This document shows positions 46,666-58,127 of a DNA stretch of 64,000 bases, in pieces (position 1 is the stretch's first letter; every line of letters starts with the position of its first letter). The notes under the pieces are model-generated. The model was given only the letters and a program-made list of their open reading frames with translations, was not told the origin of the DNA and did no database searches. Location: positions 15,427,992 to 15,491,991 of the forward strand of contig OY821746.1 of the NCBI GenBank assembly GCA_963682055.1, read 5' to 3'. Origin of the DNA: Primula veris. Taxonomy: Eukaryota; Streptophyta; Magnoliopsida; Ericales; Primulaceae. The position numbers and the translations under genes were made by a program.

Positions 46666-48372
46666 ATCGGGTCGGGACCCGGCCCGAAATGTATCAACCC
46701 GATTCCCCATCCGAAAAAATCGAAAATCATTTTTTATTGTGAGCCCGACATTTCGGATACCCGGCCATTCAGGTACCTGAGGGGTCGAGATGGGATAATT
46801 CCGATATTTTTTTTTTCTAGATTGAAAAACTAAAATGTTTGAATAATCAACTTCAAATTGCTTAATAAATATGCCAAAAAAAAAAAAAGAACACTAAAAT
46901 TTATATAAAAACAATGTTAAACTAGTGTAAATCATATATGTATATATATTTAATTTAATTTAATTAAACAAGTATCATCAATAATTTGACCGTTTAGAAC
47001 ATTTGGCTAAGTTGAAAAAAATACTAGAATATAACTATGTAGAATTAGAATACTAGTAGTAGAAACCTAAACAGTAGGGGTGGTCATTTTGTACCGACTT
47101 ATACCAATCGATCGCTTTTCGAACCGAACCAATCAAGTCGGTATCAAAAGTTTGGTATACCGACATTATGGTACGGTACAACCGAACCGATATTTGAAAG
47201 TCGGTTCCGTTCGTTATTCGTTTAGTGAGTTCGGTATGGTACCGATTCAAACCGAAATATTAAAATATACTAGACAAATAAACTAAAATACTTATATACA
47301 CTTAATTATTATCATTGTTATAATATCCTTATATTATTTTTTCTATTTAATACTTATAACATTTTCTTTTATTTATAGCATTACTAGAAATGTCTAGTAG
47401 TGTTTAGTTTTTCATGTAAATAAACAAAAAATATAAATAAATATATATTTTTAATCTACTACTTTTAAAACATTATGCTATGTTTTTTTTTTCAATACGC
47501 ACAATTTTTCTATCATCACTTGTAAACTCTAAAGTTTGGTATAAAAACAAAACCGAACTGAACCAACTGAATAGTTTGTTATACCGAAAGTTCGGTATAC
47601 CGAATTTTTGAGTTCGGTAATGGTATAAAAATTCTCAAACCAAACTAGTTTGGTATGTTATCGATATGTAGTCAAAAAGTTCGGTAACGAACTGATACCA
47701 CTCCTACTGAATGGTTAGTTGACCCAATATGTAACTTAATTAGCTGCTTATAAATCTTTTTATGTTTCAACGAAATATGAAGCGGTACATAATTTCTAAA
47801 TTCAACTCAAACTATTAAGCATATAACAAACACGAATCTTGATTTGAACTAGTCAACCAATACACATACACACACCATGTATATATAAATTTTAAAAAAT
47901 ACATATATAGACAGACAGAACACGTGATCTCTTGTGTATATAATATAAAAAGTTAAAAATCATATATATTCAATATATTTCGGTTACCCGACGGGTAATC
48001 GGCAATATTAAAAATCAAACCCGATCCCGAAAGAAGTAATCGGGCCGGACAGTGGCGGAACCAGAACTTTATTTTTTGGGGCTGTCGTTAAGAAGGATAA
48101 TTGAAGGGAAAAAATACAATGAAGGATTCAAACACGTGACATATTATCTGTTAATATATAACTATACTATTGTATCACTGAACTAACTTATGTTAATATG
48201 GGGGCTGTAAATGTATTTATCTACAAACTAAAAAAATGATATGTATAAAAAAAAATTGAGGTAGCGGCAGCACCCCCTCGCCCTCCCCCAGTTCCGTCCA
48301 TGGGGTCGGGAGAATACCCGATAAAGTTGGGAGGCATGATCGGGTCGGGTTTCGGGAATTTTTCCCACCCCA
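46666..48372. mobile_element. Degenerate GGGTGGGA-ended element containing a nested MITE
   Basis: The left end TGGGTGGGATCGGGTCGGG is imperfectly inverted at the right (CGGGTTTCGGG...TTTTTCCCACCCC). TCTACTA occurs just outside both ends (46657-46663 region and about 48374). The interior carries CCGAACC-rich nested element 47076-47711 and a piece starting AGTGGCGGAACCAGAA near 48052. Boundaries approximate. Confidence 0.4.
47076..47711 (-). mobile_element. hAT-like MITE, inverted relative of 16763-17300
   Basis: Begins CAGTAGGGGTGGTC and ends GTACCACTCCTACTG-like (CCACTCCTACTG), giving about 13-bp inverted ends with one mismatch. The inner TAGGGGTGG has flanks CTAAACAG / CTGAATGG, a poor 8-bp match. 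Shares long blocks with the copy near 17 kb, on the opposite strand. Confidence 0.6.
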
Positions 48373-49794
48373 AATTCTACTATGTTATGGTCATATGAGA
48401 AACTTGTTTCAAAATTTCAGAAAAGCTTAAAAAGAAGGGAGAAGGGAATGGGGAGGAGGACTGCCGATATTAACGACTACTATGACTGCAAACAAGTTAA
48501 GGCATTAGATATTACAAAAATCATATCAACGGCTAATAACAATTATGAAGAATATGTAACCGAAGTTGAAAATTATCTCTCATAGATGAGATATACTAAG
48601 ACAGAACATGTACACAATTATCCCTTCTCAACAGAAACGAAAATTTCACCCATACATTCTATTTTATTTTCATTAATACCATGGAATGATTTTTAAAAAA
48701 AAATAAAGGATTAACGTCTTCTACACGACTAACACTACCGTACGTATACCCGGTATACTATAGTTTAGTGTGTGTCACTCATTAAAAATCCAATACATAT
48801 TAATAAACCTAAAAAAAACCTAAAATTAATTCAAAATTAAAATTTTAAAAATTATATTGGTTTACACCCCATTAATTATAATGCATTAGAGTCATGCAAA
48901 TACTTCTCATTTTACACATTCCTTGCCTCCTTCCTTGGACATAATTGTTTAACTTATTTATCTCCCATAGAAAAATAACACCGGGCTCATAAAAATTATT
49001 AAGATTTATATTTTTCTGTAATTAACTTATATATCTCTCATAGAAAAATAACACGTTGTCTGATGGAGGAATATGGTAATTAAAGTTGGGTAATGATGTA
49101 GGTAGATTGATTGTTTCAATCTTAATCACAGTTCCTAATTAGGTGGGATCCAAGCTCCTTTTGTTTAAAATGATTTTCTAAATTGAATATCCAATGGTTA
49201 AGAACTCATCTGATGGGTTATAAATTGCAGTTATAATAGTCATTATTATTGGCAGTCCTACTCTCCATTCCCTAAAAAAAAAGTTAGGAAACTATCAAGT
49301 ATTAACTATACTTTTTCAGTTTTTTAATGAGAATAGCTTTGATACTGATAGACTAAAAAAACTTGTCTTAAAGGGATACGAACAATTAGTTAAGCTATAC
49401 TTTGTCAGTTATTTAACCAAAATAGGTTGCTTTTCATAGGCTGAAGAAATTGTCGTAACGGAACACGGACTATTAAATAAGCTATGAAAAAAAATTGATG
49501 CAGAGTTGGACCATATTTATCAGATACTAGTTTGTTCGATGATACAGTAAAATAAATCTGCAGTCAATTCTATTGAGAGTTTGAGACCAGGGAAAAATAT
49601 TAATAAAGGGAGCTTGTGCCTAAATATTAACAAGAGGTAATGCAACAAGAACACTTGCGGTTTATTACTTTCAGAAGGTACCCCAATTGTGATACCAGTC
49701 AACATTTATTATACATCTACAAATACTATTAACTGAACATTCATTACATCTCTGGTATACTTCGGTAGATTTATCCAACAATTAAATACAACTC
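48373..49794. other. Intergenic DNA downstream of HISN2
   Basis: AT-rich. A 67-aa ORF at 48382-48585 has no recognisable motif and no support. No RNA gene seen. Confidence 0.5.
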
Positions 49795-52700
49795 CTACTT
49801 AGGTGTGCGATTTGACTTCTCCTCAATGCCTGATTGTGAAAACCGTCGTCTTAGAACTTCTAACATATCCTCTAACTTGACACCTCTTACTACCATCAAC
49901 ACCATGGCATGATACAACACGTCTCCCATTTCAGAGGCTGTGCGAGAAATATCCTCATTTTCCTCCAGTGTCCGACATAACTCATCTGCCTCCTCCCTGA
50001 ATGTCATAACTTTAGAGAGAGAGGGGGAAAGAGAGAGACTAACAATGCCGATTTTCAGCAAATACTAATCATAATACCTTATTTTAGAGCACAACAATTT
50101 GGTATCACCCAATAGTCGTTTTGTCCATGAGGGTTTTCCATTCTGAGGCTTAGAGAGCTCTGCATGTCTTTGCTCTATTGTAGATTCCAACGAGTATAAA
50201 GTTGACATAGCCAATCTACTTTCTTCGCCCTATATCAAGAAACATCATAAGAAATTAGAAAACTAATTAAATCAAACTGAGGATTTAAGGAATGCGTCAA
50301 TTTCAATTTGGTGCAACCGCTCCCCTTATTATCAAACAATAAGAAACTCTCTCCATCTATTATAACTTTATAAGGTAGTGAGTTTCTCAGACGTGTCAAA
50401 TTAAACAATAACTATATTTTTTTTCAAACTGAAAGAGGGCCATCTATCTTCTTTGTGAAGTATTAATGTATTAATGGCAGAAAACAGAAGTTGCATAAAA
50501 AATAAGGAAGAAATACAAACCTCTGGATTCTTCAAAGTATCGAAAATTGACGTATAATAGCAGGTGTCAGCTCCTGTGTGGCAGGTTGGACCATCGGCCT
50601 TCCCGAGATATATTATCTGAAATAGTATAAAATCCTCTTTTTAATTTAATCAAACAAGAAGTTTAAAGAAAAAAAATATTGAGGCAGTAATAAATCAATA
50701 CTCACGGAATCGCGGTCGCAATCGAGGAAAATGTCATGAACATTAATGAAATTCAGAGAGGTCTCCCCTTTTGTCCATAATTGTGACCTTGATCTGCTAA
50801 AAAATGTCGCTTTCTTAGATGAGATGGTGGTCGCTAATGCATCTCTGTTTACAAAACCTTGCATTAAGATTGCTCCCGTGTCAACGTTTTGGGCTATCGC
50901 AACAGCTAATCCTTTGTCATCCCACTTCACAGTGTCTATTAATCTATCAACCTAAAAACTAGTTAGGCACTAATTCAAAATGTTCAAACTAGAAGAGATA
51001 AAATTAAGGAGATAGCAACCAAAAACAAGAAAATCAGGAAAAAAAACACATCGATAGGAAAATATAGGGGAATGTCACATCTGAAGATGCACGTTCATAG
51101 GGAGATGTAGAGTCCAGATGTAGCTCAAATAATTACTGGAAACAAATTATTGGGCAACGATGAACTCCATCAGAAGATATACTTTTCCAGAATAGTAAGA
51201 CTTTCGTGTTTTCAACCACGAGTATTAAGGTTGAAACTTGACTAATTCTGGATTGGAAAAACACCAACTTACTAGCATGTACTTAATCAAGGGCAAGTTC
51301 TGAAATAGATAATGTTCTTTATGTAGTCTTTTTCACAAAAGCATCAGCCAAATTATTAGACAAAACTGGGAAATAAGAGATCAAATTACAAAAGACTAAG
51401 TTATAAGCAAGGAGAAGAAAAGACTACTGAAGACTTTTAATGGAGTAATACGACAAACTCCTGAACATCATTTGAGCTGAACACCATGTTACACTGGTGA
51501 AGAAACTAAGAAAACAACAACTATGTAGTCTTTTTCACAAAAGCATCAGCCAAATTATTAGACAAAACTGGGAAATAAGAGATCAAATTACAAAAGACTA
51601 AGTTATAAGCAAGGAGAAGAAAAGACTATTGAAGACTTTTAATGGAGTAATACGACAAACTCCTGAACATCATTTGAGCTGAACACCATGTTACACTGGT
51701 GAAGAAACTAAGAAAACAACAACTAAAAAGTAGTAAAAGTGATAAGAAATGCAAAAGATATAGACAATATTGGAGATATAGGGTCCAGATGTAGCTCAAA
51801 TAATTACTAATGAAAACTATTGGGCAACGATGAACACCACACAGCGATATAAAAGCGATAAACGGGAAACCCATCCATCAAATTTCAATCAATGTTGTTT
51901 CTTTTCCAGACATGTAACAGTTTAAACCACAAGAAAGTAGAAACTTGACTATGTCTGATACAGAACGTGGAAGCCTAATATTAATGATTAAAAACCAGAA
52001 AGACACATCAAAGTCGATAAATTTCAGATAAAAAGCATAAAACCCACGAAAGAATCATTGGCATCTTCATTGTTTATGATCAAATTACATTTATTTCTTC
52101 TAGAAAAATGAGAGAAACATGCAAGCTTTGAAGCAACAGCAGATGCATTTTATGTGTCCTGTACATGTTTGGAGATGTAGGGTCCAGATGTAGGGTCACA
52201 TAATTATCAATTAAAAACTATTGGGCAACGATGAACACCATGCAGAGATATCAAATTGATAAATAGGAAACCCGCTTACCAATTCTCCACCTCTGTTATT
52301 GTTGTTCCAGACTTGTAACAGTTACCACCACAAGAATAAAAGAAGGAACTTGACTATGTCCGGTGGAGTAGATAAATTATTCAATCAGCAATAACTAAAC
52401 CATAAAAAGACTTAAAAAGTTTAATAGGATAGGCTTGCCTACTTGGCAATGTGTAACAAATTTACATGTCTACGAAGATGTAGGGTCCAGATGTAGCTCA
52501 AATAATTACGAATTATAAATTATTGGGCAACGATGGACACCACGCAAAGACATCAAAAAGATAAATGGGAAACCCATACACCAACCGTCAATCTCTGTTG
52601 TTTCTTCCAGAAATGTAACAGTTCAAACCACAAGAATCGAGGTAGGAACTTGACTATGTCTAGGAGTAGAAAAATTAATCCAACCAGCAATTATAAAAAA

Positions 52701-53356
52701 AAATTTGATAACATAGACTACTTAGCATAGTGTGACAAATTTACATGTCTACGAATATGTAGGGTCCAGATGTAGCTCAAATAATTACAAGTTACAAATT
52801 ATTGGGCAACGATGGACACCACACAGAGACATCAAAAAGATAAATGGGAAACCCATACACCAATCATCAATCTCTGTTGTTTCTGTTCCATAAATGTAAC
52901 AGTTCAAACCACAAGAATCAAGGTAGGAACTTGACTATGTCTGGCAAACAATCTAAAAACCTACTAAGCATTACTAAGAGAGAAAGTAAGACCATAGGAA
53001 ACCGTCATAGCATAGACTTGACAATGAACAAAGATACACACAAACCAGACGACGAAAGAAAATAAATAACATACTAAGGAACATTAAAATTCTCAACTTT
53101 CAGCAGACTTCTTCTGACTTGACAATAAATTTAATCGCTGATACAAAAGAAAAATAGAAAAGAATGTAAATAGATATACCTGGACAGACGCAAGGGAATG
53201 ATCTTTTTGTATTTTCTGATTACTAGCAAAAACAAGTCGAGATGTGTTCTTCCTAAAACTTTTATTGGAAAAATCCTTCCTAGAATAGAAAAGCTGCCCT
53301 CCCGAGCAACTCTTGAAGGACTGAAGAGAGTGTGAATGCACTGGATTAACCATCAT
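49795..53356 (-). CDS. HISN2: Histidine biosynthesis bifunctional protein HisIE, chloroplastic (phosphoribosyl-ATP pyrophosphohydrolase / phosphoribosyl-AMP cyclohydrolase)
   Basis: Five coding exons: 53180-53356, 50706-50951, 50521-50616, 50078-50229, 49795-49996; 290 aa, all GT-AG and in phase. Residues 1-59 are Ser/Lys/Arg-rich with few acids, a likely plastid transit peptide. The cyclohydrolase domain (about 60-173) has DCDRD (136-140) giving the Mg2+-binding acidic residues and a zinc Cys, and CHTGADTC (153-160) the other two zinc Cys. The pyrophosphohydrolase domain (about 185-275) has REEADEL (224-230) and SEMGDVLYH, the MazG-like acidic metal site. It catalyses the second and third steps of histidine synthesis in plastids. 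Length agrees with plant HISN2 and every key residue is present. Intron 1 is 2.2 kb and repetitive. Confidence 0.95.
51100..52965. repeat. Diverged tandem array in HISN2 intron 1
   Basis: A unit containing GTAGGGTCCAGATGTAG, then ATTGGGCAACGATG, GGGAAACCCAT, TCTGTTGTTTC, ATGTAACAGTT and AACTTGACTATGTC recurs at about 51105, 51778, 52173, 52477 and 52758. The last two are most alike at about 280 bp spacing. The older, longer units are interrupted by a separate 202-bp duplication. Confidence 0.85.
51321..51724. repeat. 202-bp near-exact tandem duplication in HISN2 intron 1
   Basis: ATGTAGTCTTTTTCACAAAA starts at 51321 and 51523; the copies differ at one base that I noticed (ACTACTG / ACTATTG). 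Recent slippage or unequal exchange. Confidence 0.9.
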
Positions 53357-53430
53357 ATTCAACCTTACGATACCAATTTATTATATGGCGATAACAGTAA
53401 CAAAAAAGGCCCTCGATATGGAATTTGTTC

Positions 53431-54148
53431 CTGAAAACAAACCAGTAATTATTTTCAGCTACTAATATCAACACATGATGTTTTTTAAGCCAAAAAATCA
53501 ATGCAGTAACTTGTTAGCGAAAAGATAACTGTGAATTAATGCAAAACAGAAACTTCACAAAAGTTTGGCAGATCTTCAATGTCTCAAGAAATGAAACGGA
53601 ATAAACGCAACGGTTTTGCCTTTTTTCGCTTCAATACAAAGTAAATAACATAGGTTTAAACTTTTTTTAAATGTAAGACTAAAATAGGGTTAACACGTGT
53701 TAAGAGAACTACTAAATTATTCAAACAAAAGCCGAAAAATCTAAAATTTAAGCTTCCCTACCAATTTTCACTGCATCTTAAAAGGAAATAGTATTAGAGC
53801 CGAATGTTTTGCAAAAAAATAAAATAAATTAATTGAGCTGAGCTGAAAGGTTGCAACCAATAGTAAACTAATATATTCAGGCATACATTGGATTATACTG
53901 GATATAAAAATGTCAATATATATATAAACAAGAGCTTCAGTAGATCAAATCCTCTTATATGTTACAAATCTATAAATCCTTCTAAAATCTAATTAAATTA
54001 GTTGGAAATGGAATTCAAAGTCTCAGTGGTTAGGGGGAACCATTTTTTTTATTAAAAAGAAAAATAAAATAAAATAAAAACTTACTATAGTCATTTAAAC
54101 TAGGGAAAAAAGAGGGGAGTGGGGAAGAGAGAGATTCAATATTCATAC
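53431..54148 (-). other. HISN2: Probable 5'UTR intron of HISN2
   Basis: On the minus strand a leader after the TATA box reads TTTCTCTCTG|GTATGAAT (54149/54148) and an acceptor TTTGTTTTCAG|GAACAAATTCC ends at 53431, about 75 nt before the ATG. The splice signals are good but inferred only from sequence. Confidence 0.5.
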
Positions 54149-54218
54149 CAGAGAGAAATAAAAAAAATTGCGGCTGATTTTGGAGTGTGCAAGTGTTAAT
54201 TTGAGTCAGAAAGAGAGG

Positions 54219-54227
54219 TATTTATAG
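54219..54227 (-). promoter_or_regulatory. HISN2: TATA box of HISN2
   Basis: Minus-strand CTATAAATACCTC, about 70 nt upstream of the CT-rich leader that precedes the probable 5'UTR intron. No other TATA-like sequence nearby fits the gene's direction as well. Confidence 0.5.
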
Positions 54228-55417
54228 AAGATTAATTTGTGTTTATTTTAAACCTACTGTAACAGGTATTTTTATTTCTTTATTTTTTTTTATTTTATAA
54301 TATACTGTATCAAAGTATTAACGTTTGTTTTTATAATAATGATTAGGGTTAGCCGTTAAGATTATTACACCAGATAATGACAAGGAAATGGGCTTTTTTC
54401 AGTGAATGGGCTTTTTTCAATGTAGATGGCCCTTATATTTTTCCGAAAAACCCGAGTCAATGCGAATCTGAAATGTTTGGTTCAGTTTTAATAACAAATA
54501 AGTCAAACCGAGACCGGATTATATTTTCGTTTTCATTTTTTGAGACAGAAAAATCACCTAATCAAAATGACCAAATCTAATCGAAAAACTTAAAAATATA
54601 GTTTCATAGATTGCTTTATCAAATTAGTTGATAACCGAATATAATTTATGGTTTTATACTACATTCATTGTCATAAGGTAGTTTTATTAACATGTATGAA
54701 TAAATCAAAGTTTTCATTTGTAAACTTTTAGTAACTATTTATGTAAACATTACGAACTATGAATGGTACAATTATTGTAGTTTTGCTTGACAATTTGATT
54801 TAATTTATTAAACTCCCCTTGATTTTGTATTCTGGAACTTTTAGAAACTACTACCAACTAGTATATTTCATTCGGAAACGGGGATGCAGGTTGCGGTAAT
54901 ATATGCGGGCATTTTAATCATGGCCTTACAAATTTCATTTCATCAAAAGGAGAGTTTTAAAAACAAAAAATGGGCCCCATGACTATTTGATTTAATTAAT
55001 TAAATACTAGTACTTAATTAACAAATATTCCACAAAACTCAGCCAATTCCATATGCTTACTTCCTCATCACTAATTAATTTCCAGATAAAGAAATCACTA
55101 ATTAATTTAGAAACCCCATTAGATTGTTTTATCACAGAAAACTAATTCAAAATCAGATTTAACCAAAAGTTTTTTTCTATTTTTCTCTGAATTAATGCGT
55201 TCTATAAAACTCAAACTCATTTGTTAGATCTTGAATATTATGATATTGAAAAAGTTTGATGACAAATAATTTTCTCAAATCATTTAGTTCAGACTTGTTA
55301 GATTTTTCTCAAATCATTTAGTTCAGACTTCAGTAAGATTTTAGTTAGGGATTATTTAGTTCAGAATTTTACAAAATAAATTGATTGTATATATTTAAGA
55401 GAAATCAACAACTAATA
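54228..55417. other. Intergenic DNA between HISN2 and the right LTR element
   Basis: AT-rich, no gene found. A 26-bp direct repeat (TTTCTCAAATCATTTAG...) occurs near 55272 and 55305. The ORF at 54377-54580 has no recognisable domain. Confidence 0.55.
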
Positions 55418-55991
55418 TGATAAAGCCATAACTTTGGTCGGTCGCGTTAGGCTTTTTAACAATAATATAATAGTAAATCAACTGTAAATAATGGACACTT
55501 CCTGATCTTTATTATTGCTCGGATTATTATCCTTATTCGGACTATTACACTTGCTCGGAATAGTATCTCTGTCTTATAATTGTGCTCGATTTGACTATTT
55601 AATCTCTCTTCTTGGTCTTTCTCCCCTTTTATTCGGTGCTCGGCTTTATCTCTGCTCGGTTTATTTCTTGACGTGATATGCCTTGACTAGTTTTTCTCTT
55701 TTCTCAACTTCTCTCTATATTTTTTGGATAGATTTTTTGGTCCATTTCTAGGATGGGTAGTTGGCTATTTATAGGCAACTATGCCTTCTAGGATGTTGAC
55801 AAATGTCTTCATCTCAGGGAGTTTTTCAGATATGGGTCCCTAGTTAAGTGGGCTTGAGCTTTTGATAATAACAACCTTATTCTATTATGAAAAGGCATGT
55901 GATGACCCATTTAAGCGTTGGATACCCATTTATAAAGTGGATTGATTATTACCCGAATAGAATATTCGGGTCCAATTTTTATGTTCTATCA
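55418..55991 (-). mobile_element. 3' LTR of the right element
   Basis: On the + strand it starts TGATAAAGCCATAAC and ends TGTTCTATCA. Minus strand carries the TATA box GCCTATAAATAGCC (about 55765-55778), placing LTR transcription toward the host genes. 574 bp against 568 bp in the left copy, with small indels and substitutions. Confidence 0.72.
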
Positions 55992-56234
55992 AGTGCTCCC
56001 TGACTTCCTCGGCATGGTTTCCATGTCGAGGGAGTCATGTTCGGTCTGTCGAGAATATTACTTCGGTCTTGTCGTTCCCAATACTTCATCGAGAAACGCA
56101 ATATACTCATGACGGTTCCCTGGGGGGCCCATTTAATGTTTCCTATCCTAATATCTTTCTTCAAGGAAAACTCCTATAAAGGGGTGTGCCCCCTCCATAA
56201 TTAGGCATTTTACTACTACTTTGCTAGTGACGTA

Positions 56235-56555
56235 ATGGCTTCCTCTGTTTCTACCGGTGAGAGCTCCTTTAATTATATTTCTTATTTAGAAATGGAGATC
56301 AAGAAATCTCGTACCGCGAATAAGAAACTCGTGGACAAGGTTTCAAATTACAAGAAGAGGTTGTCTGACATGGATTCTGATCATCATGTGACAATGGCCG
56401 ATCGGGATTGGGCTTACGAGCATATAAAGAGGCTCGAGGCTAATCTGGCTAAGCAGAAGGCAGCAAAAAGGGCCTATAAGCTTGCCTTCAAGGAGTTGCA
56501 TGCTCGGTCTAAACCGAGTTCGGATGACGATGAAGAAGGCTCTTCCTCGAAATAA
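56235..56555 (+). CDS. Small coiled-coil protein, cassette gene 1 (right copy)
   Basis: A 106-aa ORF, MASSVSTGESSFNYIS to DDDEEGSSSK, collinear with 8904-9224. TATAAA at 56175-56180 is 55-60 bp upstream; AATAAAAT follows near 56635. The middle is coiled coil with DMDSDHHVTMADRDWAYEHI at its centre. Its C-terminal KRAYKLAFKELHARSK is shared with gene 2 downstream. Unknown function. Confidence 0.65.
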   Translation: MASSVSTGESSFNYISYLEMEIKKSRTANKKLVDKVSNYKKRLSDMDSDHHVTMADRDWAYEHIKRLEANLAKQKAAKRAYKLAFKELHARSKPSSDDDEEGSSSK

Positions 56556-56858
56556 TTAGTCTTTTGTGATTTCTGTTGTAATTTCTTTTGAATGGGGAGT
56601 CTTCTCCTCAGTTGTAATCGAAGTTTTTGAAATTAATAAAATATTTCCCTATCCTTGTTCTTGTCTGTTTATCTTCTTGATATCTTTTTGGATGACTTTA
56701 ATTGGATTTGGAACTGTGGTTAATTTGCCGTAAATGCTCTTGGGAAGTTCAAGAGGTTGTATTTCTTCGAGATGACCTTTGATCTACTCCTTGTTTCTTC
56801 CTATAAAAGGGGACTGTCCCTGTATTCTTTGTGCAATTCATTATTTACTAACGAACAA

Positions 56859-57197
56859 ATGGCTTCTCCTCATGAAACTAATGGTGACAACCTTCCTGAA
56901 TATGTTGCTCATCTTGAAGAGGAAGTTAAGAAGGTGCGTTATCTCGATAAGAGGGTTGCCCGGCTGTCGGTTGAAGCTCGTCGGGCCGTCGAACTAGACG
57001 AGCGATTGGACACCATGGAGAAGGAGCACCAGAGGTCTTTGCTCGACAATATTCGCGCTCATGATCGGATCAAAGAGCTCGAGGCCTCCAGAGACAGGCA
57101 ACTTGCTTCCAAGAGGGCTTACAAACTGGCCCTTAAGGAAGTGTATGCTCGGTCGAAGGGGAAGCCGAATGACGAAGCGGGCCCTTCTACGAAATGA
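56859..57197 (+). CDS. Small coiled-coil protein, cassette gene 2 (right copy)
   Basis: A 112-aa ORF from MASPHETNGDNLPEYV to GPSTK. TATAAAAG at 56802-56809, about 50 bp upstream, supports this ATG over the in-frame one at 56757. AATAAAG lies at about 57260. The helix has RRAVELDERLDTMEKEHQ heptads. Paralogue of gene 1, orthologous to 8261-8599. Confidence 0.63.
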   Translation: MASPHETNGDNLPEYVAHLEEEVKKVRYLDKRVARLSVEARRAVELDERLDTMEKEHQRSLLDNIRAHDRIKELEASRDRQLASKRAYKLALKEVYARSKGKPNDEAGPSTK

Positions 57198-57833
57198 TTT
57201 TATTGTTTTTATTGTATTTCCTTTTACTGCTTCTTCTGTAACGAAGTATCAATCAATCAATAAAGACTTCTTTTTCTTGTTTATATCTGAATTACTTTCC
57301 CAATGCAATTTATTTTGACTGCGCACGCTTGTGGCCTCATTAATGCTTTTTCTTGGGCCTTGCGTTTGACCTTATCCATTGAACCTTCTTACTCTTTATA
57401 TCTGGGGACCAATGGGATTTCTTGAGCCTTGTGCATAAAAATCTTATTCACCAGAGTTTTCTTGAGCTCTGTGCAAAAGATCTTAGATATTTATTTGAAC
57501 TGCTGCCTTTCCCCCAAATGACGCGTGTTTCGCTGCCATTATGACTTACCCCCTTTAAATATTGGTAAGAATCCAAGCGTTTCTTGAACAAGGGTGGCTT
57601 TTAATTACTCACGCTTTTTTAGAACCTTTTGGGAATCCAAACGTTTTTTCTTGAACAAACACATCTTTTAATTGCCGTCGCTTCTTAGTACCCATTGGCG
57701 AACGGTTGCGACTCTCAATACCAGCCCTCATCTAATTGATCTATAAATACCTTCTTACAGCATGGTTATATCCACAATCCTCATCATATTATCTTCCCCT
57801 ATATACAGATCTTCATCTTATAATTTCCTTAAG

Positions 57834-58127
57834 ATGTCTGGTCCTTTCATCCAATCAGCATTATCTTTGCAAGTGGAGGGTTTTGAAGCCTCCTATGGCC
57901 ATGTACAAAGGCTGTTGAAGGATGCCGAAGAGGAGTTGAAGGTGATGCGTCATCATCACTCCGAGATGGTCCGGGAATTAACTTGGCTAAGATCCGAACT
58001 GGCTTATTGCCGACGTGCTCGTCGGGCTCTAGTCGAAGAGAATGAGATGCTAAGGGGGAACCCGACACTGAGGGACAGGGATGTCTCTGCCGGGCCCTCT
58101 CATCGATACCGATCGACTTCCCCCTAA
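57834..58127 (+). CDS. Small coiled-coil protein, cassette gene 3 (right copy)
   Basis: A 97-aa ORF MSGPFIQSALSLQ...YRSTSP, with TATAAATA at 57742-57749. The stop is followed by a 200-bp pyrimidine tract. The C-terminal 30 residues are identical to the left copy, and other changes are mostly conservative. The in-frame ATG at 57762 would add a hydrophobic 24-residue leader (VISTILIILSSP) that also exists in the left copy, so a membrane-targeted longer form cannot be excluded. Confidence 0.6.
   Translation: MSGPFIQSALSLQVEGFEASYGHVQRLLKDAEEELKVMRHHHSEMVRELTWLRSELAYCRRARRALVEENEMLRGNPTLRDRDVSAGPSHRYRSTSP

Noticed and set aside
48382..48585. 67-aa ORF with Met start
   Set aside because: No motif, no promoter or counterpart, AT-rich surroundings.
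10037..55417. One giant palindrome created by a single inverted duplication
   Set aside because: The arms end exactly at LTR termini with different flanking bases, which fits two separate insertions better.
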